A stretch of DNA of 64,000 nt from Dallia pectoralis (lineage: Eukaryota; Chordata; Actinopteri; Esociformes; Umbridae): contig CM055754.1 in the NCBI GenBank assembly GCA_029465975.1, positions 559,421 through 623,420 of the forward strand, in the 5' to 3' direction. The translations under genes were made by a program, and so were the position numbers. Under the pieces are notes generated by a model. The model saw nothing but the letters and a program-made list of their open reading frames with translations. It searched no databases and was not told the origin of the DNA. Every line of letters starts with the position of its first letter. The stretch's first letter is position 1. Positions 30,475-42,008 of the stretch are shown here, piece after piece.

Positions 30475-31410
30475 TATGGGATTGGATTGTTCTCTCCAAC
30501 ACCGGACATGACTGAGTCCATCTCCACTCTCAAATTGGGCTTTAAGATGTTTACCTTATTTACCACCAAGAGCTCTTAGTTCTGGATATATGGGCATACT
30601 CATTTAACAGTCTGGCAGTTAGTTCAGGTTGCACTTTAGGCACCAAATCAAAGACAGACCAATTAATTATGTGAAAGGGAATGAATTGCCTTTTCTGATG
30701 TAGCTGGAGCAATCAATCACTTGAGACGTATTACTTACTCAGGATGTTACCTTATTGAATCCTCCTGAGCAGAGCATGGTTAGGGTTAGGGTTAGGGTTA
30801 GAGAGTTAGGGTTAGGGTTATGTTATGGTTAAGGTTAGGGTTCATCTTTGTTTGGCACTGGCTGATTCACGGCACCCATGACCTGGACTTAAGACCTGGA
30901 CCTTCTATCACTGATCAGAGATCAGATACCACCTCCTCCAGTAAACTAATATTCCTTCTGGAGTGGCCGATTTGTTCGGATGTTGATTGACAGTCAGTGT
31001 TATCCACTATTTGTTTTAGATAATATAACTCAATCAAGTGTTTCTGTAATTAATGTAAACTGATTATCTGACAAACTAATTGGTTGTGTGTTGGATTACA
31101 TGCAGCCAATATGTTAATCTACATCAGAGTATTTTGGTGAGTCCATGCTGCCATTCCTATTAAATATGTCTAGATGGCCCACTAAAGACCTGCTGGCCAT
31201 AAACAACGCTATTAGTCCGACACATACCCAAATCATGTAATTGGACAACAAATGGCTGCAGGTTATTTCTCTGTGGCTCTGACTGGTCAGTAAGTAATCA
31301 CATCAGGTCTTGACAGATGGGCTGCAATAATGAAAGAGGCCCTTTTAATTAGCGTGTCTGAAGACACTTATTTATATCAGACGGCCCCCATACCCAATAA
31401 GGTTCCATTG
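30475..31410. other. Unique spacer with a telomere-like tract
   Basis: About 940 bp. Apart from a 66-bp telomere-like run at 30777-30842 I see no gene or element. Confidence 0.5.
30777..30842. repeat. Interstitial telomere-like tract
   Basis: GGTTAGGGTTAGGGTTAG repeats, interrupted by GAGAG and by TTATGG/TTAAGG variants. Confidence 0.9.
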
Positions 31411-32036
31411 GCCACCAATAAGCTGGCCCTCAGTGGGCTCCCAGCAGCCACCAATAAGCTGGCCCTCAGTGGGCTCCCAGCAGCCACCAATAAGCTGGCC
31501 CTCAGTGGGCTCCCAGCAGCCACCAATAAGCTGGCCCTCAGTGGGCTCCCAGCAGCCACCAATAAGCTGGCCCTCAGTGGGCTCCCAGCAGCCACCAATA
31601 AGCTGGCCCTCAGTGGGCTCCCAGCAGCCACCAATAAGCTGGCCCTCAGTGGGCTCCCAGCAGCCACCAATAAGCTGGCCCTCAGTGGGCTCCCAGCAGC
31701 CACCAATAAGCTGGCCCTCAGTGGGCTCCCAGCAGCCACCAATAAGCTGGCCCTCAGTGGGCTCCCAGCAGCCACCAATAAGCTGGCCCTCAGTGGGCTC
31801 CCAGCAGCCACCAATAAGCTGGCCCTCAGTGGGCTCCCAGCAGCCACCAATAAGCTGGCCCTCAGTGGGCTCCCAGCAGCCACCAATAAGCTGGCCCTCA
31901 GTGGGCTCCCAGCAGCCACCAATAAGCTGGCCCTCAGTGGGCTCCCAGCAGCCACCAACAAGCTGGCCCTCAGTGGGCTCCCAGCAGCCACCAATAAGCT
32001 GGCCCTCAGTGGGCTCCCAGCAGCCACCAATAAGCA
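31411..32036. repeat. 36-bp minisatellite, about 17 copies
   Basis: The unit contains CCACCAATAAGCTGGCCCTC and AGTGGGCTCCCAGCAG. Copies are almost perfectly identical (one C for T near 31959). The unit is a multiple of three with no stop in several frames, giving open frames on both strands. The sequence from 32037 to 32297 is unique. Confidence 0.97.
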
Positions 32037-32297
32037 TTTTTTTGTGTTTTTTTATTGCAGAACTTCCTCACCTTCGCTGGTTAACTGTAACTCAATGAAA
32101 GCAGAGGTAGATGTGTTTGCAGGTCTCCATTATAGGAGCAGATAAGATGAATTGGATTTTCTGTTTTGCTCATCGTAGAGCAGAATGAAGTGTTTGGATT
32201 CACTCTGTCTTTTCACCAGGATGAACGTATTGTAAGCAGTTCCGGGGGGAAACATATGATTCCACTGAGCTCTGATTGCTTTCTCAGTAGTCCTTAT

Positions 32298-32533
32298 ACA
32301 GCATGCAGGGAGGTCACAGTGTAGTCTGTCATACACATGCAGGGAGGTCACAGTGTAGTCTGTCATACACATGCAGGGAGGTCACAGTGTAGTCTGTCAT
32401 ACACATGCAGGGAGGTCACAGTGTAGTCTGTCATACAGCATGCAGGGAGGTCACAGTGTAGTCTGTCATACACATGCAGGGAGGTCACAGTGTAGTCTGT
32501 CATACACATGCAGGGAGGTCACAGTGTAGTCTG
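32298..32533. repeat. 34-bp minisatellite, about 7 copies
   Basis: The unit contains CATGCAGGGAGGTCACAGTG and TAGTCTGTCATACA. Copies alternate CACATGC and AGCATGC. The sequence from 32534 to 32935 is unique with no gene seen. Confidence 0.95.
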
Positions 32534-32935
32534 TCTATCTGTCCATCTTTCTGTCTCTATGATGAATAGTCTGTTTGGTCTGAACATAACCTTCACAAGT
32601 CACACAGGTTTTTCACTGAACTCCTTCAAATAAGTTAGATTTGCCCTGTAGTATCTTCTATACCTTTACAACGGGGTGCTATATCGCTTATTATCTTTGT
32701 ATTACTGTCAGTCAATATATTATAATTCATTTTCACAAAAACCTGAATATAGATACCCACTTTAAGGAGAGTTGGCATCTAGACTAGATGATATTCATAT
32801 CTGCAGGGTTTGTGGAGCCTTGTGGAAGAAAATTCATCTGAAAAGGGAAGAGGCAAGTCAATCATGCTACACAACTATTGAAATGTAATTTCTGCTGACA
32901 GAAGAGATGGAAGAGAATAAATGGTTCATTAGCTT

Positions 32936-33264
32936 GAGTCCCGGTCTGTTGAGTCCCGGTCTGTTGAGTCCCGGTCTGTTGAGTCCCGGTCTGTTGAGTC
33001 CCGGTCTGTTGAGTCCCGGTCTGTTGAGTCCCGGTCTGTTGAGTCCCGGTCTGTTGAGTCCCAGTCTGTTGAGTCCCGGTCTGTTGAGTCCCGGTCTGTT
33101 GAGTCCCGGTCTGTTGAGTCCCGGTCTGTTGAGTCCCGGTCTGTTGAGTCCCGGTCTGTTGAGTCCCGGTCTGTTGAGTCCCGGTCTGTTGAGTCCCGGT
33201 CTGTTGAGTCCCGGTCTGTTGAGTCCCGGTCTGTTGAGTCCCGGTCTGTTGAGTCCCGGTCTGT
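32936..33264. repeat. 15-bp minisatellite, about 22 copies
   Basis: The unit GAGTCCCGGTCTGTT is perfect except one CCAG copy at 33061. It is open on both strands only because the unit is fifteen bases and lacks stops. The sequence from 33265 to 33641 is unique. Confidence 0.97.
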
Positions 33265-33641
33265 GTGGCTGTAAGGGAGAAGGCACTATACATGTGCATA
33301 GTACATGAATCGCCTGAATCAGAAAGTCTGGCAAAGACTGAATCATCACATTATACCATCATCTCTTTCACAGTTTTGACTGACTCTTTTATAATGAAGA
33401 CCGTGCTTACTGAGGAGCTCAGACTGCCAGTGACACAGTGATGGAGACAGCCTAAACACTGTCTCTGTAAAAACAGGAGCTGATTGGTGTAGGTTGCTGA
33501 CAGGAAGCTGTCGCTCATTTTGATTTCCAGAGAGAGAAGTGGAGGTTAATTACGCAACATTTAAATTCCCCTCAGTTCAGTCCTCACTCTTCTCATAACG
33601 TCATTGTGACAAACACTCCTCACAGCACTTCTCCCTGTCGT

Positions 33642-34713
33642 TGTGCTAACTGTCGGTTCTGTGTGCTAACTGTCGGTTCTGTGTGCTAACTGTCGGGTCT
33701 GTGTGCTAACTGTCGGTTCTGTGTGCTAACTGTCGGGTCTGTGTGCTAACTGTCGGTTCTGTGTGCTAACTGTCGGTTCTGTGTGCTAACTGTCGGTTCT
33801 GTGTGCTAACTATCGGTTCTGTGAGCTAACTGTCGGGTCTGTGTGCTAACTGTCGGGTCTGTGTGCTAACTCGGGTCGGTTCTGTGAGCTAACTGTCGGG
33901 TCTGTGTGCTAACTGTCGGGTCTGTGTGCTAACTGTCGGTTCTGTGTGCTAACTGTCAGGTCTGTGTGCTAACTGTCGGTTCTGTGTGCTAACTGTCGGT
34001 TCTGTGTGCTAACTGTCGGTTCTGTGTGCTAACTATCGGTTCTGTGAGCTAACTGTCGGGTCTGTGTGCTAACTGTCGGGTCTGTGTGCTAACTATCGGT
34101 TCTGTGAGCTAACTGTCGGGTCTGTGTGCTAACTGTCGGGTCTGTGTGCTAACTGTCGGTTCTGTGTGCTAACTGTCGGGTCTGTGTGCTAACTGTCGGT
34201 TCTGTGTGCTAACTGTCGGGTCTGTGTGCTAACTATCGGTTCTGTGAGCTAACTGTCGGGTCTGTATGCTAACTGTTGGTTCTGTGTGCTAACTGTCGGT
34301 TCTGTGTGCTAACTGTCGGGTCTGTGTGCTAACTGTCAGGCCTGTGTGCTAACTGTCGGTTCTGTGTGCTAACTGTCGGTTCTGTGTGCTAACCGTCGGG
34401 TCTGTGTGCTAACTGTCGGGTCTGTGTGCTAACTGTCAGGCCTGTGTGCTAACTGTCGGGTCTGTGTGCTAACTGTCGGTTCTGTGTGCTAACTGTCGGG
34501 TCTGTATGCTAACTGTCGGTTCTGTGTGCTAACTGTCGGGTCTGTGTGCTAACTGTCAGGCCTGTGTGCTAACTGTCGGTTCTGTGTGCTAACTGTCGGT
34601 TCTGTGTGCTAACCGTCGGGTCTGTGTGCTAACTGTCGGGTCTGTGTGCTAACTGTCAGGCCTGTGTGCTAACTGTCGGGTCTGTGTGCTAACTGTCGGT
34701 ACTGTGTGCTAAC
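33642..34713. repeat. 20-bp minisatellite, about 54 copies
   Basis: The unit is GTGCTAACTGTCGGTTCTGT, with GGGTCT, CAGGCCT and TATCGG variants that recur in blocks, showing higher-order duplication. Most units include TAACTG, which fits a MYB core. Confidence 0.96.
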
Positions 34714-34720
34714 ATCTAAC

Positions 34721-34768
34721 CTCTCTGGCCTCTCTGGCCTCTCTGGCCTCTCTGGCCTCTCTGGTCTC
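34721..34768. repeat. 9-bp repeat, 5 copies
   Basis: CTCTCTGGC in tandem, close to the end of the 20-bp array. Confidence 0.9.
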
Positions 34769-37595
34769 TCTGCAATAAAGACAATAGTTCAGGTTTAGGA
34801 CGACAGCAGTACAGTAGCTGTCTCTAAGCTGGGATAGAATGAGGGAATAAATGATACTAGATGTGTGGGCTGGTTATTGGCCTGATATCATAATTACCAT
34901 CATAATACCACACACTATTTTAATACCAACATTTCAAATGTCAGCCCAGTTGATAATTACACTCTCGCAGTTTCCAGAACTACCCAATATCCTGTCAACA
35001 CAAAGGCCAGAGATAAAACTTCAATGACAGCCAAAACCAGTTGTCAAGCTGTTGTCAATTATTTAACTACATCTTTGCAAACGACATGCAGAGATGATGG
35101 ATTTGGTAAAACCAATCGCACAGAAAAACAGATACAAATCTAGTTCTTTGCAAAGAGAAAATGACTGAACATAATTGTATTGTTTCACATGTTTTTGTCC
35201 TCCACAAAATTCTGTCCGTTAATTATTATTTTTTTGACGAAAATGACCACCATCAGACGGAAATTGCTTTGATTTAGATGATCTGGTCAAGCCTGGCAGT
35301 GGAATAGTGACTGTTAAAACACACCATTTATTCTGTGTGTTGTTTATGTAACACATGTCAGCAGTGGAGAGCAAAAACATCTCAATCAACAGCATTACTT
35401 CTATCATTAAAAAACTCAAATGATTGTGTTGACATAATTTACGTACAGTCATGAATGTTTTCAGTCAGAACTGATGCACCAATCAGATAAATATGTGCAA
35501 ACCATTCAAGCAATTAAACACGCAATTATCACAGCTAAAGTATGTTGCTGCCTACTAATGACCGCTGGTAATGACATCATGTTAGCGACTATCTCAGAAG
35601 AAATAGTCCCCTGAACGGCTGCTGTGCTAATTTCATCAGCGGGAAGCTCAATCATACAGAACTCAGAATCCTGGGCCAGTATAAACAACCAAACGGAGAT
35701 ACAGGTGGCACCGTGCTTATTTAGGAGGAGAACTGGGTTCTGTACTGTTGTCAGTCCCCTCTAGTGAACACAACAGGGCGAAAGAAAAAGAGAGAAGAGG
35801 GACTCCCATGATGACAACATTAAGATACGGACTGCTTAGCTTTTTCCTCTTCATCTTATTCTGGCTCAGCCTGTAATAAGTGAACTCTTCGTCCTTGAAA
35901 GAATTTGAATAATTTACACACAGTTTACACACAGTTTACACACAGTTTACACACAGTTTACACACAGTTTACACAGCTCTCCAGTCAGTCTACTATAATT
36001 CCCATCACGCCAGGTCTCAGGCTCCCAGAGCATTGGGCTTGCAATCCTCTAATCATCAGTAGCTGGCCTTGAGGCATGAGAATGACCTTCAACCCTGGAA
36101 CACACAAACACACACTCTTCCATTGTGATGCTGTCAGAAATCCCCTGGCCTTGTTTCCTCTGAGTGGGAGTAATTTCATTATGTTCTCTGACTCTGCCTG
36201 GTCCTGGGCCTGTTCTCAATACGGTTGCATATCTTAACACGGGCTTCTCTATAATCCTGACTTTGGGCACTATTAATGACCTGGACATGTTGCCTGAGAG
36301 TCTTCTCTCTATCGCCTGAGTCCTTGTTAAATAATAAAGGAGCCTTCCTCTCTCAACTGGTCACGGCATCAACCCTCTAGTCACATGGACTGCTCTTATC
36401 TTGGGTGGGAACAATAGCTCTTGGCAACTTTTAGAGACATTTTATAATCCATTTGGAATAATTAATTTGTTCTGACTCTGATTTGTCTCAGATTCTAGTC
36501 TCCTCCCTCCAACCCTCCCTCCCTCCCCCATCTCCTTTGTGACTCAATGATCAAACAAACATTTTCTATCGTTACTTTGACATTCAGTCTATATTGACAA
36601 ATCCAACATCAGCACTGCATAAAATACACCCGTTTTATAATTTATCGTTTTATGTATAATGTGGATGAGAACATTAAGACAGACGTCTATTTGTTGGTCA
36701 AGTCATCAATCAAAGCAGGTCATTTATAAGTGACACGGGCGTGGTGAGACTGGCTGGGCCAGACAGACACCCGTCCCTCTGTTTTTTAAAGATGACTGAA
36801 GGCGTGGTCATGTTGCTTTTTGGCAAATTAGGCCAAATTCATTCCAGGAAGGGTGAAGGTCACTATTCTAATCTGGTTAGAGAATATTCCCTCGTCTTGA
36901 TAATTGCTTTAACACACAACCTGTAGTTGTAATTACATCACTAGGTTAATATCAGCATTGGGCTTCAGATAATCGAATTCGGGTTAGAGTGGGTGAGCAT
37001 AGCTGCTGAGTTCTTTTGATTGTGTTAGAGACTATCGTCTTCAGCAATTCGGCTACATTTCAGAGCCACTAAATGGGTGATTTAGTAGCTCACAGTATCC
37101 CCAAGGAAATCAATCCCCCAGCAAACACCAAGCACAAGTGACAGACGAATTACTGATTCAAAATAAGACATTAATCATCAGACTTTTACAGCTCTTGTAC
37201 ACAGGGTAAATATCCACTCACAGCCAACCCACACACAAACTGCAGCTACTTAAAATGCACAGTCTCCCAATGACTCATACGTGGCTATTATCCCACCCAG
37301 GTTGGCATCTGCCAAATTGCACACACACACATTTTTCTTAGCATTTAATTCACGACATCTCAGGATCATCAGTGGTTTCTGGGAGGAGAGAGTTATCATG
37401 TAAGACTCAGAACGACTCTGAATCTGAACTTCTCCTTTGAACGGTTCCTATCAATACATACTTGTGAATGTATTTGTTTAAACATGCCTTAAAAAAAAGC
37501 CATTTCAAGGTTTTTGGTTTTAAGAATTCGGTTGTCTATGTATGGTGAGAGTTTTTCACAGATAAGAATGATCAACAATCAGCTCATATTCACTA
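34769..37595. other. Mostly unique spacer, 2.8 kb
   Basis: Contains an 11-bp repeat (ACACACAGTTT, five copies) at about 35916-35972 and otherwise unique AT-rich sequence. Open frames here are under 80 codons and look like chance frames. No exon, RNA gene or element was recognised. Confidence 0.5.
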
Positions 37596-37712
37596 GAACC
37601 CATTTATACCGAACTAGAACCCATTTACACCGAACTAGAACCCAGTTACACCGAACTAGAACCCAATTACACCGAACTAGAACCCATTTACAACACAAGA
37701 ACCCATTTACAC
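37596..37712. repeat. 21-bp repeat, about 5 copies
   Basis: The unit is CGAACTAGAACCCATTTACAC, with CAGTTAC and CAATTAC variants and one shortened copy. Confidence 0.9.
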
Positions 37713-37906
37713 CGAACTATTGTAAATAGCAAATACATCCTTGTGAAACATCTCTTCATCTCTATGTTGTCTCTTTACTTGCACACATATTCAACAGTAT
37801 TGAATCAGGCTCAATGAAGACTAGATTGATTAGGAAAGAGAAATCTATAAGCTGTTGGTCAGTCATCTGTCAAAGTAGAGAAATCATTACAAATGCAAAA
37901 AGGAGA

Positions 37907-38192
37907 CAGTGTGAAGTCCCAGGACCAGGAGTCAGACAAAGAGGAGGAGTCCCAGGACCAGGAGTCAGACAAGGAGGAGGAGTCCCAGGACCAGGAGTCA
38001 GACAAGGAGGAGGAGTCCCAGGACCAGGAGTCAGACAAAGAGGAGGAGTCCCAGGACCAGGAGTCAGACAAAGAGGAGGAGTCCCAGGACCAGGAGTCAG
38101 ACAAAGAGGAGGAGTCCCAGGGCCAGGAGTCAGACAAAGAGGAGGAGTCCCAGGACCAGGAGTCAGACAAAGAGGAGGAGTCCCAGGACCAG
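37907..38192. repeat. 33-bp purine-rich minisatellite, about 8 copies
   Basis: The unit contains AGGACCAGGAGTCAGACAAA and GAGGAGGAGTCCC. It is almost all purine on the + strand. A + strand frame reads ESQDQESDKEE repeats and runs into the next array. No conserved sequence flanks it. Confidence 0.95.
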
Positions 38193-39035
38193 GCTCCTAT
38201 GAGGGTGTTTTTGTGCCAGTATGAGGGTGTGTTTGTGCCAGTATGAGGGTGTGTTTGTGCCAGTATGAGGGTGTGTTTGTGCCAGTATGAGGGTGTGTTT
38301 GTGCCAGTATGAGGGTGTGTTTGTTCTAATATGAGGGTGTGTTTGTGCCAGTATGAGGGTGTGTTTGTTCCAGTATCAGGGTGTGTTTGTGCCAGTATGA
38401 GGGTGTGTTTGTTCTAATATGAGGGTGTGTTTGTGCCAGTATGAGGGTGTGTTTGTGCCAGTATGAGTGTGTGTTTGTGCCAGTATGAGGGTGTGTTTGT
38501 GCCAGTATGAGTGTGTGTTTGGGCCAGTATGAGTGTGTGTTTGTGCCAGTATGAGGGTGTGTTTGTGCCAGTATGAGGGTGTGTTTGTGCCAGTATGAGG
38601 GTGTGTTTGTGCCAGTATGAGTGTGTGTTTGTGCCAGTATCAGGGTGTGTTTGGGCCAGTATGAGGGTGTGTTTGTGCCAGTATGAGGGTGTGTTTGTGC
38701 CAGTATGAGGGTGTGTTTGTGCTAGTATGAGGGTGTGTTTGTGCCAGTATGAGGGTGTGTTTGTTCCAGTATCAGGGTGTGTTTGTGCCAGTATGAGGGT
38801 GTGTTTGTGCCAGTATGAGGGTGTGTTTGTGCTAGTATGAGGGTGTGTTTGTGCCAGTATGAGGGTGTGTTTGTGCCAATATGAGGGTGTGTTTGTGCCA
38901 GTATGAGGGTGTGTTTGTGCCAGTATGAGGGTGTGTTTGTGCCAGTATGAGGGTGTGTTTGTGCCAGTATGAGGGTGTGTTTGTGCCAGTATGAGGGTGT
39001 GTTTGTGCCAGTATGAGGGTGTGTTTGTGCCAGTA
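38193..39035. repeat. 22-bp minisatellite, about 38 copies
   Basis: The unit is GTGCCAGTATGAGGGTGTGT plus TT, with GTTCTAATATG and GAGTGTG variants. It follows the 33-bp array directly. Confidence 0.96.
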
Positions 39036-39140
39036 TGAGTGTGTGCGTCTCTTTACCTCATGAGATTTGGTTTGTTTCTTTCTATCTTTGCTGCGGTAAC
39101 AATATCTCTAAGAGTCCCCACTGTCTTGTCAGTAATCGTC

Positions 39141-39165
39141 AGTGTGTGTGTGTGTGTGTGTGTGT
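39141..39165. repeat. (TG)n microsatellite
   Basis: About 12 TG dinucleotides. Confidence 0.9.
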
Positions 39166-39315
39166 TATGTCCTACAGCTCCCTGGGTTGGTATCATGTAA
39201 CCTTATTTATCAAAGCATTTGGAGGTTTTATGGTGATGTGATTTATATGGGAGTGTGGCACGTTAATGACGCCAGCATCCTTGTCTCTGATGTCCATATT
39301 CATGAACAACTGTGT

Positions 39316-39414
39316 TAGGGGAGAAGGAGGACAGGGGAGGAGAAAGGAGGACGGGGAGGAGAAAGGAGGACGGGGAGGAGAAAGGAGGACGGGGAGGAGA
39401 AAGGAGGACAGGGA
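39316..39414. repeat. 20-bp G/A-rich repeat, about 5 copies
   Basis: The unit is GGAGGACGGGGAGGAGAAAG. It is homopurine on the + strand and abuts the next array. Confidence 0.92.
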
Positions 39415-40005
39415 GTTAGTTTAGTGTTCAGGTTCAGGGCCTTAGGTTAGTCTTTAGTTTAGTGTTCAGGTTCAGGGCCTTAGGTTAGTCTTTAGTTTAG
39501 TGTTCAGGTTCAGGGCCTTAGGTTAGTCTTTAGTTTAGTGTTCAGGTTCAGGGACTTAGGTTAGTCTTTAGTTTAGTGTTCAGGTTCAGGGACTTAGGTT
39601 AGTCTTTAGTTTAGTGGTCAGGTTCAGGGACTTAGGTTAGTCTTTAGTTTAGTGTTCAGGTTCAGGGCCTTATGTTAGTCTTTAGTTCAGTGTTCAGGTT
39701 CAGGGACTTATGTTAGTCTTTAGTTTAGTGTTCAGGTTCAGGGCCTTAGGTTAGTCTTTAGTTTAGTGTTCAGGTTCAGGGCCTTATGTTAGTCTTTAGT
39801 TTAGTGTTCAGGTTCAGGGCCTTATGTTAGTCTTTAGTTTAGTGTTCAGGTTCAGGGCCTTAGGTTAGTCTTTAGTTTAGTGTTCAGGTTCAGGGCCTTA
39901 GGTTAGTCTTTAGTTTAGTGTTCAGGTTCAGGGACTTATGTTAGTCTTTAGTTTAGTGTTCAGGTTCAGGGCCTTAGGTTAAAGTCTTTAGTTCAGTGTT
40001 CAGGT
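39415..40005. repeat. 38-bp minisatellite, about 16 copies
   Basis: The unit contains AGTGTTCAGGTTCAGGGCCT and TAGGTTAGTCTTTAGTTT. Variants are GGACT for GGCCT and TATGTTAG for TAGGTTAG. Confidence 0.95.
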
Positions 40006-41224
40006 ATTGTTATGGGCTTTGATACACAGTGTCTCCTCAGGTGAGTTGAGGCCCCATCCAGGGGTTTGCCAAACTTCTGAAGGTTTTCCAATCTAGTTTT
40101 ACAGCTTGTGGACCAGAAGACAGAGAGCGCTCTGTAGCAGAACTCCACATGAACTCCTAGCTGCTCATAAGTCAGCTGACAGAGTTTTCATAAGACAGCA
40201 TACTTCACCTCGGCCCTCTGATCCTTACCTGATATCTGGCACATATTTAACGGGGAGATGAATGTCCGATTGGACTCATGTGTCATACCGTGGATCGCAG
40301 TAGGGCAGATAAATAACTGAAAGCGACTCACAGGACACAGGACAGTAAACTAGTTCAGACATCAACATCCACAGAGCCTCTACTGCCGTGTCATTTTCGA
40401 AGGCGTTAAATCAGCGACAGAGAAATATGACTCCAAGGTTATTGAGCCCAGAGTGAGTGATGGAAGCTCTGAGTGCTCTGTACAGCTCAGGTTGCCACGG
40501 AAATGAGATTTTACAATCTCATCCCTGAACCAAAGTCAAGCTGGAGGAAAAAGCTTTGTGGATTTGATTTTGATCTGTTGACGCGATACTTATTGATATT
40601 TGGTCGTTGGGAGGAACTAAGGAGATGTATCATCTAGTTTAATCAGAGCATCAATCAGGACAGCCGTGCCAGCTGAACTGGTGTTTTGGAATTCTACGTG
40701 GCCAGGAATAATTATACAGTACTGACAAAGAAAAACGATCTGCTTTGTACAGGAGATGGTCAAACAGGGACGATGTGTCTGGATCGTGGGGGTTCTATCC
40801 AATCTGGGTTGGGACAGCTGCTGTAGCATTGAGTGAGGTCCATTACCACAAACGCTACCAGTAAACACACATCTGTTGAAACGAGCCCTGTATTATATCA
40901 GCACAGGTTTTTGTGAAGGCTCACTGTCTAACTCACAAAACTATATGTTTCAGACTGTTGCCTTGAGTTTAAGAGGGGAAAAAGACTGGCTCTGCATTTA
41001 GAAGCATAAATGATGACCTTGGCCTGTCAGCTATGTGGTTCCACTCTCCAAAGAGGTGAGAAATAGATTGATTGATAGATTGATATTTTATTGTGACTGA
41101 CTGTGTGTTCTGCTGCAGAGGGTTGTGAGACCCTCAGAAAATATAGTTTGGATTATTTATGGTAAAAAACTCATAGAAAATACAATAAATCTAAAGAATG
41201 ATATTTAACATTAGAATATGAGTA
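40006..41224. other. Unique spacer
   Basis: About 1.2 kb of unique sequence. The longest frames are about 80 codons and match nothing I recognise. Confidence 0.5.
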
Positions 41225-41580
41225 TTATGTGATCTTAGTGATTTTGACCATGGTATGCCAGACTTGGTGGATCCAGCATCTCAGGAAGAAAACCTCCTGG
41301 GGTTTTCAGGGCTACATCAAGTTTACAGTGAATATATTACGGTGTGATAAACAAAAAAGATCCAGAGAAACTGTGCTGTGGGCAGAAAATCCCTAATGAC
41401 AGAAGTCAGGGGAGAATGACTAGACTTGTTTACACTAACAAGGAAGGCCAGAAGTGCTGAACCAACAACTCTACACCAGTTGTGTGCAGAAGAGCATCTC
41501 TAAATGCACTATATGTTAACGTGGATAGAGGCGAACACAGGTCCCTTCTACAACTAGCTGGGTGTACCTAATAAAGTGAC
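41225..41580 (+). pseudogene. Decayed, internally deleted Tc1-like transposon (N-terminal transposase remnant)
   Basis: In shifting frames the + strand encodes relics of the Tc1 transposase helix-turn-helix region: SDFDHGM, then LLGFS, then HQVYSE, then LCCGQK, RSQGRMTRLV, and QKSISKCT. At least one frameshift and an in-frame stop (near 41347) break it. The sequence then jumps to a GGGTGTACCTAATAAAGTG-type end found at the terminus of such fish elements, so the catalytic DDE half is deleted. I did not find clean terminal inverted repeats. Recognition is from memory of the family. Confidence 0.75.
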
Positions 41581-42008
41581 TGGTGTGTGTATATTATATC
41601 GTCAAACACAAGACTACACTGTATCAATGTTCCACATCTATATGCCTCTTTATATTAGAGAAGATTCAGCAGTTCCAATATTGTTTTGGAAAATGTGCAC
41701 CAAAGCTTATTTTCAATTCACTTTGATCTGGATCAGGTCTGGGTTTGCTGGAGTAATAATGGGGAAATTCAATTACTTTTTCTTTTTGCTTTTCCTCTCT
41801 CCCCTTAGGGCGTAGATTTAGAGAAGCACGGCAAGGATGTCTTAACCAATAACTGTGATTAGTCTGAATATATTTGATGTCTTTTCTACTCTACATAAGG
41901 TAAATCATAAATATATGGTGGCAGCTTGGTAATTATGGATGTCAGCGTTCTCCAGCATATCCAGTAGAGAAGAACAACGGAGCAAGTTGAGAGTGTTTAC
42001 CTGATTAA

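Noticed and set aside
31330..32145. 271-codon plus frame with an ATG outside the repeat
   Set aside because: The repeat fills more than three quarters of it and the flanks show no conserved sequence. The opposite strand is equally open.
32862..33349. Frames with TGTQQ or LNRPG repeats
   Set aside because: The 15-bp array is open on both strands with no conserved flanks.
37893..38246. Acidic ESQDQESDKEE repeat frame
   Set aside because: Looks protein-like, but it is a purine-rich 33-bp minisatellite with no splice sites or conserved flanks.
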